A stretch of 64,000 nt of DNA from Mycobacterium ahvazicum (GTDB lineage Bacteria > Actinomycetota > Actinomycetes > Mycobacteriales > Mycobacteriaceae): the NCBI RefSeq assembly GCF_900176255.2, contig NZ_FXEG02000002.1, positions 186,001-250,000 on the forward strand, written 5' to 3'. The notes under the pieces were generated by a model. It did not search any database. It was given only the letters and a program-made list of their open reading frames with translations, and was not told the origin of the DNA. The position numbers and the translations under genes are program-made. Shown in pieces: positions 35,937 through 45,470 of the stretch. The stretch's first letter is position 1, and each line of letters opens with the position of its first letter.

Positions 35937-36776
35937 TCAGTCCGCCGTCAAACCCGTCGGTATGGTGCCCGAGCCCAGATTGCTGAGCAGGCCCAGGTTC
36001 GCGGTTCCCGGGTTGAAACCGGTGCCGGCGGTCGGTGAGTTGAGCAGGCTCGCGCTGAAGTCCGCCGAAGCCGAACTGCTCGGCACGGTATGGGCGAATC
36101 CGGTGCCGGGGGTGTCGGTCAGCCAGGACCCGATGTGGCCGCCGGTGTGATCGAGACTGGCCAGTGTGTTGATGTGGTGCGCCAGGCTTCCGGTGCCCGA
36201 GTGGGGTCCGAAGATCAGGTCGCCGTTGTTGAATTGCACGCCGAGGTTCTGCATGACCTGCTGCCAGGGCGCCAGCTGTTCGGCGGCCGCCGAGGCGTCG
36301 GCGTGATAGCCGGACATCGCTGCCACGTCGGTGGCCCACATCTGTTCGTAGGCGGACTCGATGTCCATGATCGTGGGGGCGTTTTGGCCCAGGTGGTTCT
36401 GCGAAGCCAGCGCCCGCACCAACGCGCGGTTGGCCGTCACCACCGCCGGCTGCACCGTGGCCGACAGCGCCGTCTCGAAGGCGCCCGCGATGGCCGAGGC
36501 CTGGCTGGAAGTCGCCTCGGCCTGGGCGGCCGCCGCCTTGAGCCAGCTCACGTATTGGGTCGCGACGGCCAGCATCGCCGACGCCGAGGGACCCTGCCAC
36601 GAACCGTTGGCCAGATCGGAGGCCACGGAGAAAAACGAGGACGCGGACGAGGCCAGGTTCTCGGCAAGCCCATCCCAGGCTTCCGCGGCAGCATGCAGCG
36701 GCGCCGATCCAGGACCGGCGTAAAGGAGGGCCGAATTGATCTCTGGCGGCAACCACGCGTAATGCGGGCTCGTCAC
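35937..36776 (-). CDS. PPE family protein, short form (PPE10 position)
   Basis: A 279-residue PPE protein. The N-terminus [15 protein letters not shown] has the Pro-Pro-Glu motif at residues 10-12, and the ~180-residue helical PPE domain includes the conserved [13 protein letters not shown]. The remainder is only about 100 residues, Gly/Ser/Thr-rich, ending in short [17 protein letters not shown] units rather than a long NxGxGNxG repeat tract. PPE10 at this place in M. tuberculosis is, as I recall, 487 residues. PPE proteins are secreted by ESX systems, usually with a PE partner; no PE gene is adjacent. Confidence 0.92.
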   Translation of the reverse strand: MTSPHYAWLPPEINSALLYAGPGSAPLHAAAEAWDGLAENLASSASSFFSVASDLANGSWQGPSASAMLAVATQYVSWLKAAAAQAEATSSQASAIAGAFETALSATVQPAVVTANRALVRALASQNHLGQNAPTIMDIESAYEQMWATDVAAMSGYHADASAAAEQLAPWQQVMQNLGVQFNNGDLIFGPHSGTGSLAHHINTLASLDHTGGHIGSWLTDTPGTGFAHTVPSSSASADFSASLLNSPTAGTGFNPGTANLGLLSNLGSGTIPTGLTAD

Positions 36777-36814
36777 TGCAATAACTTAACCGGGACAGGG
36801 CCTTCTTCGTGGCG

Positions 36815-38545
36815 TTATGGCGTGGGCGCGGGCGCTGTTTGGCGGCCGCGGACCAGCTTGCCGGGACGCGCGTCGGTGGGTTTGCCGTTTTCGGCGATCA
36901 CTTCACCGGACACGATCGTGGCCACATACCCGTCCGCGGTCTGGTCCAGTCGACGCCCTCCGGCGGGCAGGTCATAGGTGATCACCGGCTTGTGCAGGCG
37001 CAGCCCGGCGTGGTCGATCACGTTGAGATCGGCCTTGTACCCCACCGCGATTCGCCCGCGATCGGCCAGCCCGGCGACCCGGGCCGGTACCGACGTCAGC
37101 TCGCGGACGGCCTCGGAAACCGTGAACCGTCCGGACGCCCGGTCCCGCGCCCAGTGCGCCAGGAAGAACGTCGAGTAACTGGCGTCGCAGATCATGCCGT
37201 AGTGGGCGCCGCCGTCGCCCAGGCCGAGCACCACGTCGTCGCGGTGCAGCAGCTCGCCGACCGTGTTCAGCGAGTTGCGCTCCATATTGCTGGTCGCGAC
37301 CAGCAGCATGGCACGGCCGTCGTCGTCGAGCAGCCGGTCGTAGGCCTCCTCCATCGGGTGCACGCCGCGGGCCCTGGCCCGGGCCCCGATGCTGTCCGCC
37401 GGGTCCGGCTCGTAGTTGGGGTGCTCGCCGAGCGGGAAGATCCAGTCCCACATTTGCGCGACGTAGAGGATCGGGTGCCCGTGGCCCGGCTTGTCGGCCA
37501 GGATGCGGGCGCGGACCTCGGGCTTGCGCATCTCGGCGACCCGCTCGGCCAGTGGCAGATGCGCGATCTCCTGGTAGCTGGGGTAGAGCACGAACGGGTT
37601 GGCGGTCAGTTGCAGCCCGATGATCAACCCGATCGGGCGGGGCAGCAGCTGCGCGGTGATATCGCCGCCGGCGGCGTTCGCCTTCTCGATCATGTTGATC
37701 GCGTCGGGCCACGTCGGATCCCCGGCGTTGGCGACGACGAGGGTGAAGGTGACCGGCAAGCCGACCTCCTCGGCGACGTCGAACACCGTCTGCAGCACCG
37801 GCTGGTAGCCGCCGGCCGGAATATCGGGCACGAACTGCAGCAGCCCGCCACCGCCGTCGACGACGCCCTTGGCGATCTCCTCGATCTCCTCGCGGGCGGC
37901 TTCGTAACTCGGTATGGGCGAACCACTTTCGGTCTTGTGGATGGTCAGCCGCGACGACGCGAAGCCCAGCGCCCCGACTTCCATGGCCTCCTTGGCCAGC
38001 GCCCGCATCTTGGCCAGGTCGTCGGGGGTGGCGGCTTCGCGGTCGGCGCCGCGCTGGCCCATCACGTAGACGCGCAGCGGCGAATGTGGCAGGTAGGCCG
38101 CCACATCGATGTCGCGGCGGCCCGCTTCCAGCGCGTCGAGGTATTCGGGGAAGGTCTCCCAGGTCCACGGCAGGCCGTCGGTCATCACCACGCCCGGGAT
38201 GTCTTCCACCCCGGCCATCACGTCGACGAGGACGTCGTGGTCTTCCTGGCGGCAGGGCGCGAACCCGACGCCGCAGTTGCCCATCACCACGGTGGTCACT
38301 CCGTGCGCCGAGGACGGCGTCAGGCGCTCCGACCAGATGGACTGACCGTCGTAGTGCGTGTGCAGGTCGACGAATCCCGGCGTGATCAGCAGGCCGGTCG
38401 CGTCGATCTCGCGTACGGCGCTGTCGCCGTTCACCGACCCGACGGCCGTGATGACGCCGCCGGTCACCCCGACGTCGCCGACGTAGGGCTCACCCCCCAG
38501 CCCGTCGACGATGGTGCCATTGCGAATCAGCAGGTCGTAGCTCAC
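36815..38545 (-). CDS. N-acyl-D-amino-acid deacylase-like amidohydrolase
   Basis: A 576-residue metal-dependent amidohydrolase. It starts M-S-Y-D-L-L-I-R-N-G-T-I-V-D-G with the N-terminal beta-sandwich, then the metal motif D-L-H-T-H-Y-D-G-Q at about 61-69 and G-N-C-G-V-G-F-A-P at about 89-97. Late pieces G-D-G-G-A-H-Y-G at about 442 and A-D-L-N-V-I-D close the barrel and sandwich. The HTHYD and GNCG patterns are typical of D-aminoacylases. It stands alone on its strand between the PPE gene and the DinB gene. I do not recall it at this spot in M. tuberculosis; its true substrate is unknown. Confidence 0.9.
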   Translation of the reverse strand: MSYDLLIRNGTIVDGLGGEPYVGDVGVTGGVITAVGSVNGDSAVREIDATGLLITPGFVDLHTHYDGQSIWSERLTPSSAHGVTTVVMGNCGVGFAPCRQEDHDVLVDVMAGVEDIPGVVMTDGLPWTWETFPEYLDALEAGRRDIDVAAYLPHSPLRVYVMGQRGADREAATPDDLAKMRALAKEAMEVGALGFASSRLTIHKTESGSPIPSYEAAREEIEEIAKGVVDGGGGLLQFVPDIPAGGYQPVLQTVFDVAEEVGLPVTFTLVVANAGDPTWPDAINMIEKANAAGGDITAQLLPRPIGLIIGLQLTANPFVLYPSYQEIAHLPLAERVAEMRKPEVRARILADKPGHGHPILYVAQMWDWIFPLGEHPNYEPDPADSIGARARARGVHPMEEAYDRLLDDDGRAMLLVATSNMERNSLNTVGELLHRDDVVLGLGDGGAHYGMICDASYSTFFLAHWARDRASGRFTVSEAVRELTSVPARVAGLADRGRIAVGYKADLNVIDHAGLRLHKPVITYDLPAGGRRLDQTADGYVATIVSGEVIAENGKPTDARPGKLVRGRQTAPAPTP

Positions 38546-38677
38546 CTGATCAATCTACGACCGTGCCCCGAGTCGTGCCACGACCAATCCGGGATCGACT
38601 ACGCGGGTATTGACTGCGCGATCCGCACGGCAACAACGTCTGAGCGGGCTAGCACGGAGGTCCGTAGTGTCGTCGGT

Positions 38678-39193
38678 ATGTCAGATGCCGACGCCGCCGC
38701 CCGCGAGTTACTGCGCGATGCCTTCACCCGGTTGATCGAACACGTCGACGAGCTCACCGATGGACTGACCGATGAAGTGTCCAACTACCGGCCCACCCCG
38801 GACGCCAACTCCATTGCCTGGCTGATCTGGCACAGCGCCCGGGTGCAGGACATCCAGCTGGCCCACGTCGCCGGTGTCGAGGAGGTCTGGACCCGCGACG
38901 GCTGGGTGGACCGCTTCGCGCTGGATCTGCCGCGCCGGGACACCGGTTACGGCCACGGCGCCGCGGAGGTGGCGAGGGTGCGCGCGCCTGCCGAGTTGCT
39001 GTCCGGCTACTACCACGCGGTGCACAAGCTCTCGTGTGAGTACATCGCTAGCGTCACCGCCGACGAGTTGGCCCGCGTCGTCGACAGCAACTGGGATCCG
39101 CCGGTGACGGCCAGCGCCCGGTTGGTGAGCATCATCGACGACTGCGCCCAGCACCTCGGGCAAGCCGCGTACGTGCGGGGCATCGCGCCGTAG
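38678..39193 (+). CDS. DinB/DUF664 family protein (Rv0443-like)
   Basis: A 171-residue four-helix-bundle protein, the same length as I recall for Rv0443. The bundle has metal-ligand-type histidines in N-S-I-A-W-L-I-W-H-S-A-R-V-Q (about residue 54), in Y-Y-H-A-V-H-K-L, and in C-A-Q-H-L-G-Q-A-A-Y at about 160. DinB-like proteins in actinobacteria are often mycothiol-dependent transferases or isomerases. The start is the ATG at 38678. The 132-bp gap before it holds nothing I can identify beyond a promoter. Confidence 0.85.
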   Translation: MSDADAAARELLRDAFTRLIEHVDELTDGLTDEVSNYRPTPDANSIAWLIWHSARVQDIQLAHVAGVEEVWTRDGWVDRFALDLPRRDTGYGHGAAEVARVRAPAELLSGYYHAVHKLSCEYIASVTADELARVVDSNWDPPVTASARLVSIIDDCAQHLGQAAYVRGIAP

Positions 39194-39202
39194 ATTGACG
39201 GC

Positions 39203-40050
39203 GTGCGATTCCTCGCGACGCTGACGCTGTGGCTGGCCACCACGATTGCGCTGGCGGTGGCCGTCGGCGGGGCGTGGGTGCAGCTCAACCTCGTCGACGA
39301 GAACGGCTACGCGGCGGTGGCCCAGAAAGCGGCGGGGGACCCCGCCCCGCAGTCCGCGATGGCCGGGGAGCTCACCAGCCGGACGATGACGCTGATCGCC
39401 GAGCATGGCGGTGGACGCACTCCGGTGGACAGCGCGCAGGTGCGCGACGCGGCCGGCACCTACACCGCCGGTCCGTCCTTCCCGCCGATGTTCGCGACGG
39501 CGAACCGGGCGGCGCACCGCTGGCTGTTCGCCGATGCGGGGTCCGATGATTCCTGGACGGTCGACGTGGCACCGATGCTCAACGACCCTGCGTTTCGGCA
39601 GATTTTGAGCGAGCACAACGTGTCGGTGCCCGCCACGCTGACCGTTCCGCTGACGGCGTCGGTGCCCCACTCGCTGCGGCAGGGAGAGCTGAGCCGGGTG
39701 GGCGCGTGGGGCAGGTGGGCGAGAGCTTGGGGGCGGTGGCACTGTGCGGGCTGTTGGCACTGCTGACGCTGCTGGCCGCCCGGCGCCGCGGCAAGGCGCT
39801 GACCGGTCTGGGTGTCTCGGCGCTGCTGGTCGGCGCGGCCGGGTGGGTCGGCATGGAGGTCGGTGCTCGCTACGTCAACGACGCGCTCAATCGCACCAGC
39901 GGCGACATCCGCCAGGTCGCCGATGTCATGGTGCGCACCGCCGAAACCGGGATGCGGGTCTGGCTGAACCTGACGTTGGCCGCCGGCGCGGGGCTGGTCG
40001 TGGTCGGCGTGATCGTCGCCGTGCTCGGCAGCCTGGTGAAGAAGGCCTAG
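39203..40050 (+). pseudogene. Conserved membrane protein with a frameshift
   Basis: The first frame (39203 to about 39710) encodes an N-terminal transmembrane segment (T-L-W-L-A-T-T-I-A-L-A-V-A-V-G-G-A) and a ~130-residue extracellular domain. The rest lies in another frame to the TAG at 40050 and gives two more transmembrane helices (V-A-L-C-G-L-L-A-L-L-T-L-L and G-L-V-V-V-G-V-I-V-A-V-L-G) with A-A-R-R-R-G-K between. The two parts form one natural protein of about 282 residues if one base is restored in the G-rich stretch around 39700-39722. Uncorrected, the first frame ends at 39766. The stop overlaps the rskA stop. Function unknown. Confidence 0.7.
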
Positions 40051-40748
40051 CTCAGCGGCAAGGTCGCCAATATCGGGCTGGTGGGCTGGGGTGAGCCCGA
40101 GCCGGGTTCGACGGTGAAGGCCAGGGCCGTCGACTTGCCGAGGTTGGTCAGCGTCGCTGTCGTCGAGGGCGAGACGGCCGCGGTGCCCATCGTCCCCGCC
40201 GACGTCGGGCCCTTGGAGTCGATCAACCACATCTGGTAGACGGTGCCCGGACTGGGCGGCGGCACGTTGTTCATCACCAGCACTCCGGCGCCGCGATCGC
40301 GGGAGAACACCACCGTGGCCGTCCCGTTGGCCAGCGGGCGCGAAACCGTCCGCACGTCGGGGGCCGCCATCACCTGCTCGGCCACCGACTGCGTCGGCGT
40401 CGGGCGTAACAGCGTCTGCAGGCCGAATGCGGTCAGGGCCGCCACGATCGCCGCCGCGACCGATATCAATGCCGTGGTGCGCCAACGGTTTCGGCGCTTC
40501 GCCAGACTTGGGGTGGCCAGGGCCAGCACGGCGGACCGCAGATGCGCGGGCGGTTCGGCGACGGTGGAAGCCGAGACGACGGCCATCGTCTCGCGCACGG
40601 CGCGGACTTCCTCGGCGAAAGCCGACGCGACCGGCGCCGGTGCGGCCGCGAGGCGCGAGTCGATGTCCGCGCGCTCCGCGTCGGAGACCGCGTGCAGGGC
40701 GTACGGAGTCGCCAGCTCGAGCAGCTCGAAATCAGTGGGTTCGGTCAC
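40047..40748 (-). CDS. rskA: Anti-sigma-K factor RskA
   Basis: A 233-residue membrane-spanning anti-sigma factor that holds SigK inactive. The cytoplasmic N-terminus (1-90) has [14 protein letters not shown], followed by one transmembrane helix at about 92-114 ([15 protein letters not shown]). The extracytoplasmic part has the RskA C-terminal pattern Y-Q-M-W-L-I near residue 182. Release of SigK is thought to follow regulated proteolysis. It overlaps sigK by 4 bp (ATGA) and is translated right after it. It appears intact. Recalled counterpart: Rv0444c. Confidence 0.96.
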   Translation of the reverse strand: MTEPTDFELLELATPYALHAVSDAERADIDSRLAAAPAPVASAFAEEVRAVRETMAVVSASTVAEPPAHLRSAVLALATPSLAKRRNRWRTTALISVAAAIVAALTAFGLQTLLRPTPTQSVAEQVMAAPDVRTVSRPLANGTATVVFSRDRGAGVLVMNNVPPPSPGTVYQMWLIDSKGPTSAGTMGTAAVSPSTTATLTNLGKSTALAFTVEPGSGSPQPTSPILATLPLS

Positions 40749-41308
40749 GGCACGTCCAGGCAGTTACGCAGCCCGCGCAGGGCGTCGCGGATGCGCGATT
40801 TGATCGTCGACAAATTGGCGGCCAGACGTTGCGCCACCTCCGTGTACGTCAGTCCGCCGTAGTACGCCAGCTCGATGCACTGCCGCTGCGCATCGGTCAG
40901 CCCGCCCAGGCAGTCGGCCACCCGGCGGCGCTCGTCGCCGGCGATCGCCGAGTCGGCGACCACGTCATGGTCGGTGTCGACGTTGGCCGCGCCGTAGCGC
41001 GATTCACGGCGACTGCCGGCCTGCTCGGCGCGCACCCGGTCGATCGCGCGCCGGTGCGCCATGGTCAGCAGCCAGGACAGGGCGGAGCCGCGGGCCGGGT
41101 CGTAGTCCGAGGCCGAACGCCACACCTCGAGATAGATCTCCTGCGTCGTTTCCTCGCTGTAGCCGGCGTCGCGCAGCACCCGGATCACCAGCCCGAACAC
41201 CCTGCTCTTGGTCAGGTCGTAGACGGCGGCGAAGGCGTGGGTGTCTCCCCGCGCGACTTCAGGCAGCAACTCGTCCAGGTTGCTGCTCAGCTGCGGAAGT
41301 CCGGTCAT
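40745..41308 (-). CDS. sigK: RNA polymerase sigma factor SigK
   Basis: A 187-residue ECF sigma factor. Region 2 (about 22-95) has [17 protein letters not shown] and [22 protein letters not shown]. Region 4 (about 134-182) has [22 protein letters not shown]. In M. tuberculosis SigK activates its own locus and the antigen genes mpt70/mpt83 with dipZ. It forms a unit with rskA and probably continues the upstream run amine oxidase-DUF1365-ufaA1-DUF1295. The 44-bp gap before it shows no SigK-like motif. Confidence 0.96.
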   Translation of the reverse strand: MTGLPQLSSNLDELLPEVARGDTHAFAAVYDLTKSRVFGLVIRVLRDAGYSEETTQEIYLEVWRSASDYDPARGSALSWLLTMAHRRAIDRVRAEQAGSRRESRYGAANVDTDHDVVADSAIAGDERRRVADCLGGLTDAQRQCIELAYYGGLTYTEVAQRLAANLSTIKSRIRDALRGLRNCLDVP

Positions 41309-41352
41309 TGTCAGGTAGCCTATCGCTGTTCACCTGGCCGCCTCGGCGACGG

Positions 41353-42156
41353 CTATCGACGTGCTGGTCTCGGCGGTCTCGGGACAAAACACGCGGTCCT
41401 TTGCTGATATTCCGCGAAGCCCGGCCGGCCGGTCATCAATTTCTCGGTCAGCCGGACCCCGGTCACATAGACCAGGAAGTAGGTCATCAGCAGCGGTGAG
41501 CCGACTGTCGCCAGCGACCACCAGCCGGTGATGGTGATCAGCCACAGACCCCACCACACGGCGGCGTCGCCGAAGTAATTGGGGTGACGCGTCCACGCCC
41601 ACAGGCCGCGGTCCATCACCACACCGCGATTGGCCGGATCGGCCTTGAAGATCCGCAGCTGCCGGTCTCCGACCGCTTCGAAGGCGACGCCGACCAGCCA
41701 CACCACCACACCGAACACCGGGACGGCGATCAGCGCTCTCGGGGTGGGCCCGGTCACCGCCGACAGCTGCAGCGGGAAGGAGACGAACCAGGTGATCAAC
41801 GCCTGCAGCAGAAAAACTTTGCGCGCCACCTGCCCGGGCGTGGCATCGCCCAGCATGGCGGCATAGCGCGGATCCTCACCCTTACCGGCGGTCTTGCGGT
41901 GGATGTGCCAGCTCAGCCGCACGCCCCAGATCGTCACCAGCGCCAGCAGCAGCCAGCGCCGGACCGGGTCACCTTGGCCGAGCGCCGCGGCGACGGCGGC
42001 GATCCCGACGAAGCCGATACCCCAGGCCACGTCGACGACGTTGTAGCGGCCGATGCGTTTGCCGATGGTGAAGGTGACCGAATGCACCACGGCCAGAACC
42101 GCAACCGAGGCGCCGCACACCTGGGCCAAGTTCTGTACGAAGCTCACCTCACTCAT
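41353..42156 (-). CDS. DUF1295 integral membrane protein (steroid 5-alpha-reductase-like fold)
   Basis: A 267-residue protein with about six hydrophobic helices. The C-terminal region matches the DUF1295/isoprenylcysteine methyltransferase-like pattern: G-D-R-Q-L-R-I-F-K near residue 175, then G-L-W-A-W-T-R-H-P-N-Y-F-G-D at about 196-209, and a late Y-V-T-G-V...E-K-L-M. Relatives reduce double bonds or methylate lipids using NADPH or SAM. The ATG at 42156 overlaps the ufaA1 stop by one base. It belongs to the SigK-associated lipid cluster. Recalled counterpart: Rv0446c. Confidence 0.9.
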   Translation of the reverse strand: MSEVSFVQNLAQVCGASVAVLAVVHSVTFTIGKRIGRYNVVDVAWGIGFVGIAAVAAALGQGDPVRRWLLLALVTIWGVRLSWHIHRKTAGKGEDPRYAAMLGDATPGQVARKVFLLQALITWFVSFPLQLSAVTGPTPRALIAVPVFGVVVWLVGVAFEAVGDRQLRIFKADPANRGVVMDRGLWAWTRHPNYFGDAAVWWGLWLITITGWWSLATVGSPLLMTYFLVYVTGVRLTEKLMTGRPGFAEYQQRTACFVPRPPRPARR

Positions 42157-43424
42157 CAGCACCCCTCGCGCGCGAACGTCCACTGGTAGACGTTCAAGTA
42201 TCCCGATCGAAAGCCCGCCTCCGAATACGCCAGATACAGCTCCCACATGCGCTGGAACACGTCGTCGAAGTCCATCTGCGCCAATCGGTCTTGCCGCTGC
42301 AGGAAGCGCTCCCGCCACAGCCGCAGCGTCTCGGCGTAGTGCGGGCGCAACGAGGTCATGTCGACCGTGCGTAAACCGGTGCGGCGCTCGGTGATTGCGG
42401 AGATGGCCTGGGTGGACGGCAACAGTCCACCCGGGAAGATGTACTTCTGGATCCAGGTTCGCGTGTTGCGGCTGGCCATCATCCGCGAGTGCGGCATCGT
42501 GATCGCCTGGATCGCAACGCGGCCGCCCAGTCGCACCAGCCGTTCGAGGGTGGTGAAATACCGCTGCCACGCATGGAATCCCACCGCTTCGATCATCTCG
42601 ACCGACACCACCGCGTCGTAAACTCCGTCAACGTCCCGGTAGTCGCAGAGGTCGATCGTCACCTTGTCGGTCAGCCCCGCCGCGGCAACCCGAAGCCGCG
42701 CCAGCTGCTGCTGCTCGACCGACAGGGTCAGCGAGCGGATCTCGGCTCCGCGGGTGGCCGCGCGGATGCACAGCTCGCCCCAACCGGTGCCGATTTCGAG
42801 CACCCGGCTGCCCCGGTGAACTCCGGCGAGGTCGAGCAGCCGATCGATCTTGCGCTCTTGCGCGGCAGCCAGATCCGACGCCGACGCCGGCAACCGGTCG
42901 AACAGTGCGCAGGAGTACGTCATGGTCTCGTCGAGGAATTCGGCGAACAGGTCGTTGGACAGGTCGTAGTGCTCGGCGATATTGCGCCGGGTGCGATCCC
43001 GGCTGGCACTCCACCACCGCGGTCGGAAGGCCGGCCCGATCGGACGCAGCCATTGCAGCGAGCGCGGCACCAATTCGTCGACCGAGCCGGCGAACACCGT
43101 AAGCATCCCGCTGAGGTCGTCCGACGACCATTCTCCTGCCATGTAGGACTCGCCGAAGCCGATCAGGCCGTAGCGCCCGATCCGGCGCGCCATCGCTTGC
43201 GGTTGGTGGACAATCAAACTCGGCACCGTCGGGTCGGCGGCACCGACCACCGTGCCGTCCGGGTAGGCCACCCGCAGCGGGAGCCGAGCGGCCGCGCGTC
43301 GCAGCAGCCGGTCGGCGGCGGCGGCAGAGGCCGCGCTCAGCGGCGCGGACGGCACCTTCGCGATTGCCGGCCAACGTTCGGAATCGATTGCGGCCGAGGG
43401 TTTTCGGATGGTTGATACGGTCAT
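42156..43424 (-). CDS. ufaA1: Cyclopropane-fatty-acyl-phospholipid synthase UfaA1-like
   Basis: A 422-residue SAM-dependent enzyme modifying unsaturated phospholipid acyl chains. The N-terminal third is a lipid-binding region (G-F-G-E-S-Y-M-A-G-E-W). The methyltransferase domain begins with H-Y-D-L-S-N-D-L-F near residue 147, followed by the SAM motif V-L-E-I-G-T-G-W-G-E at about 202-211 and S-V-E-M-I-E-A-V-G near 270. The start is the ATG at 43424; a longer frame overlaps DUF1365. UfaA1 homologues are linked to tuberculostearic acid or cyclopropane synthesis. Neighbours on both sides belong to the same transcript. Recalled counterpart: Rv0447c. Confidence 0.93.
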   Translation of the reverse strand: MTVSTIRKPSAAIDSERWPAIAKVPSAPLSAASAAAADRLLRRAAARLPLRVAYPDGTVVGAADPTVPSLIVHQPQAMARRIGRYGLIGFGESYMAGEWSSDDLSGMLTVFAGSVDELVPRSLQWLRPIGPAFRPRWWSASRDRTRRNIAEHYDLSNDLFAEFLDETMTYSCALFDRLPASASDLAAAQERKIDRLLDLAGVHRGSRVLEIGTGWGELCIRAATRGAEIRSLTLSVEQQQLARLRVAAAGLTDKVTIDLCDYRDVDGVYDAVVSVEMIEAVGFHAWQRYFTTLERLVRLGGRVAIQAITMPHSRMMASRNTRTWIQKYIFPGGLLPSTQAISAITERRTGLRTVDMTSLRPHYAETLRLWRERFLQRQDRLAQMDFDDVFQRMWELYLAYSEAGFRSGYLNVYQWTFAREGC

Positions 43425-44119
43425 CGCCGTACCAACGGAACTCGACGTAACCACAGTGTGATCCCCTGAATTCGGATACGGACGGCCACCACCAGCGGCG
43501 CCAGCGGCGAAATGAGTTGCATGATCGCGACCTGCCCGGCGCTCGCCGGCCGCCGCTGCCCGTGCATGTTGGCCACGAACGCGGGCTGGCGGTCGCGGCG
43601 CAGTTCGATGGTGATGTTGACTTCGTCGTCTGGCCGCGGTGCTCGCACCAGGTAGTAGCCGTCCACCGCATTGAACGGCGAGACATAGAACTTCTTCTCG
43701 GTGACCACCGGCACGTCGGCCGGGGGCAGCAGGTAGGCGTGGCGCTCGCCGTAGGTGTTGTGCACCTCGGCGATCACATGGCGCAGTTGGCCGTCGCGGT
43801 CGTGGCACCAGAAGACGCTCAGCGGGTTGAAGACATACCCGAGCACGCGCGCCTGCAGTAGCGCGGTGACCCGACCTTCGGGCGCGGCCATTCCTCGGTC
43901 GGCGAAGAAGGCACCGAGCCGGTCGCGCAACGAGCCCGGCTGCCCCGCGGCGAAGTGATCCGAGGCGCGGAACCGGGCGAACGGGCGCAGCCACCAGGGC
44001 AGCCGCGGCAACTCGTCGACGTCGACATACCAGCTGTAGCTGCGGTATTCGAACGAATGGCGCACCGGGGCCTGTCGCGAATGACGGATCGTGGTGCGGT
44101 AGATCGCCGGTGTCAGCAT
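43421..44119 (-). CDS. DUF1365 family protein
   Basis: A 232-residue protein starting MLTPAIYRTTIRHSRQAP. DUF1365 features are clear: R-H-S-F-E-Y-R-S-Y-S-W-Y-V-D-V-D near the N-terminus, V-F-N-P-L-S-V-F-W-C-H-D at about 95-106, and E-V-H-N-T-Y-G-E-R-H-A-Y near 120. DUF1365 genes almost always sit between an amine-oxidase-like flavoprotein gene and a cyclopropane synthase gene, as here. It overlaps ufaA1 by 4 bp and the amine oxidase gene by 7 bp. Activity is unknown; a role in fatty-acid modification is inferred from that constant association. Confidence 0.9.
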   Translation of the reverse strand: MLTPAIYRTTIRHSRQAPVRHSFEYRSYSWYVDVDELPRLPWWLRPFARFRASDHFAAGQPGSLRDRLGAFFADRGMAAPEGRVTALLQARVLGYVFNPLSVFWCHDRDGQLRHVIAEVHNTYGERHAYLLPPADVPVVTEKKFYVSPFNAVDGYYLVRAPRPDDEVNITIELRRDRQPAFVANMHGQRRPASAGQVAIMQLISPLAPLVVAVRIRIQGITLWLRRVPLVRR

Positions 44120-45414
44120 CGGGCCACCGCGTCGCACTGATTCGCCGTCGGCCAGTCGGCACCGAGGCGCCGCGCCGCGGCCAGCCCCGAGGCGGCGCCG
44201 TCCTCGTGGAAGCCCCAGCCGTGGTATGCGCCCGCGAAGACCAGCCGATCGTCGTCCAGTGTGGGCAACAATGCTTGTGCCGCAACCGATTCCGGCGTGT
44301 ACAGGGGATGGCTGTAGGTCATTTCGGCGATCACCGACGCCGGATCGACGCGGTCGTGACCGCCCAGTGTCACCAGGTACCGGCGGTCACCGTCCAGCCG
44401 CATGAGTCTGCTGACGTCATAGCTGACCACGACATGGTCCTTCCCGGGGGTAACCAGGTAGTTCCATGATGCGCGCGCACGGCGATTCCGCGGTAGCACC
44501 GATTCGTCGGTGTGCAGCTGCGCCCGATTGGTCGAGTACGGAATCGCGCCCAGCACCGCGCGCTCCCAGGGGGTCGGATCGTCGAGCAACAGCAGCGCCT
44601 GGTCGGGATGCACGGCGACGACGGCCGCGTCGAACAGCCGCGGCGGGTGGTCGCCCGCCTGCAGCCGCACGCCGTCGCGCACCCGGCGCAGGGAGTTCAC
44701 CGGCGTCCCGGTCGACACCTCGGCGAGCCGCGCGGCGATGGCCTGTACGTAGTGCGCCGAACCCCCGGTCACGGTGCGCCAGGTGGGCGAGCCGAACACC
44801 GACAGCATGCCGTGGTGGTCGAGGAAGACGAACAGATAGCGCGCCGGGTAGCGCAGGGCGTCGTCGCCGGCACACGACCACACCGCCGCGACCAGCGGGG
44901 TGATGAAAAAGTCGATGAAATACGACGAGAAGCGGTGCCGGCGCAGGAAGGATTCCAGCGTCTCCAGTTCCTCCGGCTCGGTGCTGTCATCGCGCAGCAG
45001 CAGCGCGGCGGCGCGATGGAATCGGGTGATCTCGGCGAGCATGCGCAGGTGGCGGGGCCGCAGCGACTGTTTGCACGCGAACAATCCGCTGAGGCCCAGG
45101 GCGCCGGCGTATTCGAGCCCGATCTCGTCGGCGCGCACCGACATCGACATCTCCGAGGGCTGGGTAGCCACGCCCAGCTCGCCCAGCAGCCGGCCCAGCG
45201 TCGGGTAGGTCCGGTCGTTGTGCACCAGAAAAGCCGAGTCGACGCCGATCACCCGGTCGCCGTCGTCCAGGAAATGGGTGTGCGCGTGGCCCCCGAGCCG
45301 TACGTCGGCTTCATACAACGTGACGCGGTCGCGGCCGGACAGCAGGTAGGCGGCGGTCAGGCCGGCCACGCCGCTGCCGACGACGGCAACCGACCGTGCG
45401 GGTGAGGAGTCCAC
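44113..45414 (-). CDS. FAD-dependent amine-oxidase-like protein (Rv0449c-like)
   Basis: A 433-residue flavoprotein. The FAD motif V-A-V-V-G-S-G-V-A-G-L-T-A-A-Y lies near the N-terminus, with Y-E-A-D-V-R-L-G-G-H-A-H-T-H at about 35-48 and D-S-A-F-L-V-H-N shortly after. A late F-A-G-A-Y-H-G-W-G-F-H-E-D-G segment closes the FAD site. An ATG at 45423 is available, but a SigK-like -10 (ACGAAT, 45427-45422) overlaps it. A leaderless message would begin near the in-frame GTG at 45414, which I prefer. It heads the sigK-associated lipid operon. It probably desaturates or oxidises acyl chains together with DUF1365 and UfaA1. Confidence 0.88.
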   Translation of the reverse strand: MDSSPARSVAVVGSGVAGLTAAYLLSGRDRVTLYEADVRLGGHAHTHFLDDGDRVIGVDSAFLVHNDRTYPTLGRLLGELGVATQPSEMSMSVRADEIGLEYAGALGLSGLFACKQSLRPRHLRMLAEITRFHRAAALLLRDDSTEPEELETLESFLRRHRFSSYFIDFFITPLVAAVWSCAGDDALRYPARYLFVFLDHHGMLSVFGSPTWRTVTGGSAHYVQAIAARLAEVSTGTPVNSLRRVRDGVRLQAGDHPPRLFDAAVVAVHPDQALLLLDDPTPWERAVLGAIPYSTNRAQLHTDESVLPRNRRARASWNYLVTPGKDHVVVSYDVSRLMRLDGDRRYLVTLGGHDRVDPASVIAEMTYSHPLYTPESVAAQALLPTLDDDRLVFAGAYHGWGFHEDGAASGLAAARRLGADWPTANQCDAVARC

Positions 45415-45421
45415 GACTCTC

Positions 45422-45448
45422 ATTCGTAGCCACGCAGCTGGCGGATGG
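45422..45448 (-). promoter_or_regulatory. SigK-like promoter of the amine oxidase-sigK operon
   Basis: On the minus strand, CCATCC (45448-45443), a 15-base spacer and ACGAAT (45427-45422) resemble the published SigK consensus CCATCC...CCGAAT as I remember it. Seven bases then separate the -10 from a GTG at 45414. This is the same geometry as in front of dipZ. Function is inferred. Confidence 0.65.
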
Positions 45449-45470
45449 GCTGCTTCGTGCTTACGGATGT

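Noticed and set aside
36809..39193. Plus-strand frame of 794 codons
   Set aside because: Mostly antisense to the amidohydrolase; only the last 171 codons from 38678 (DinB protein) are real.
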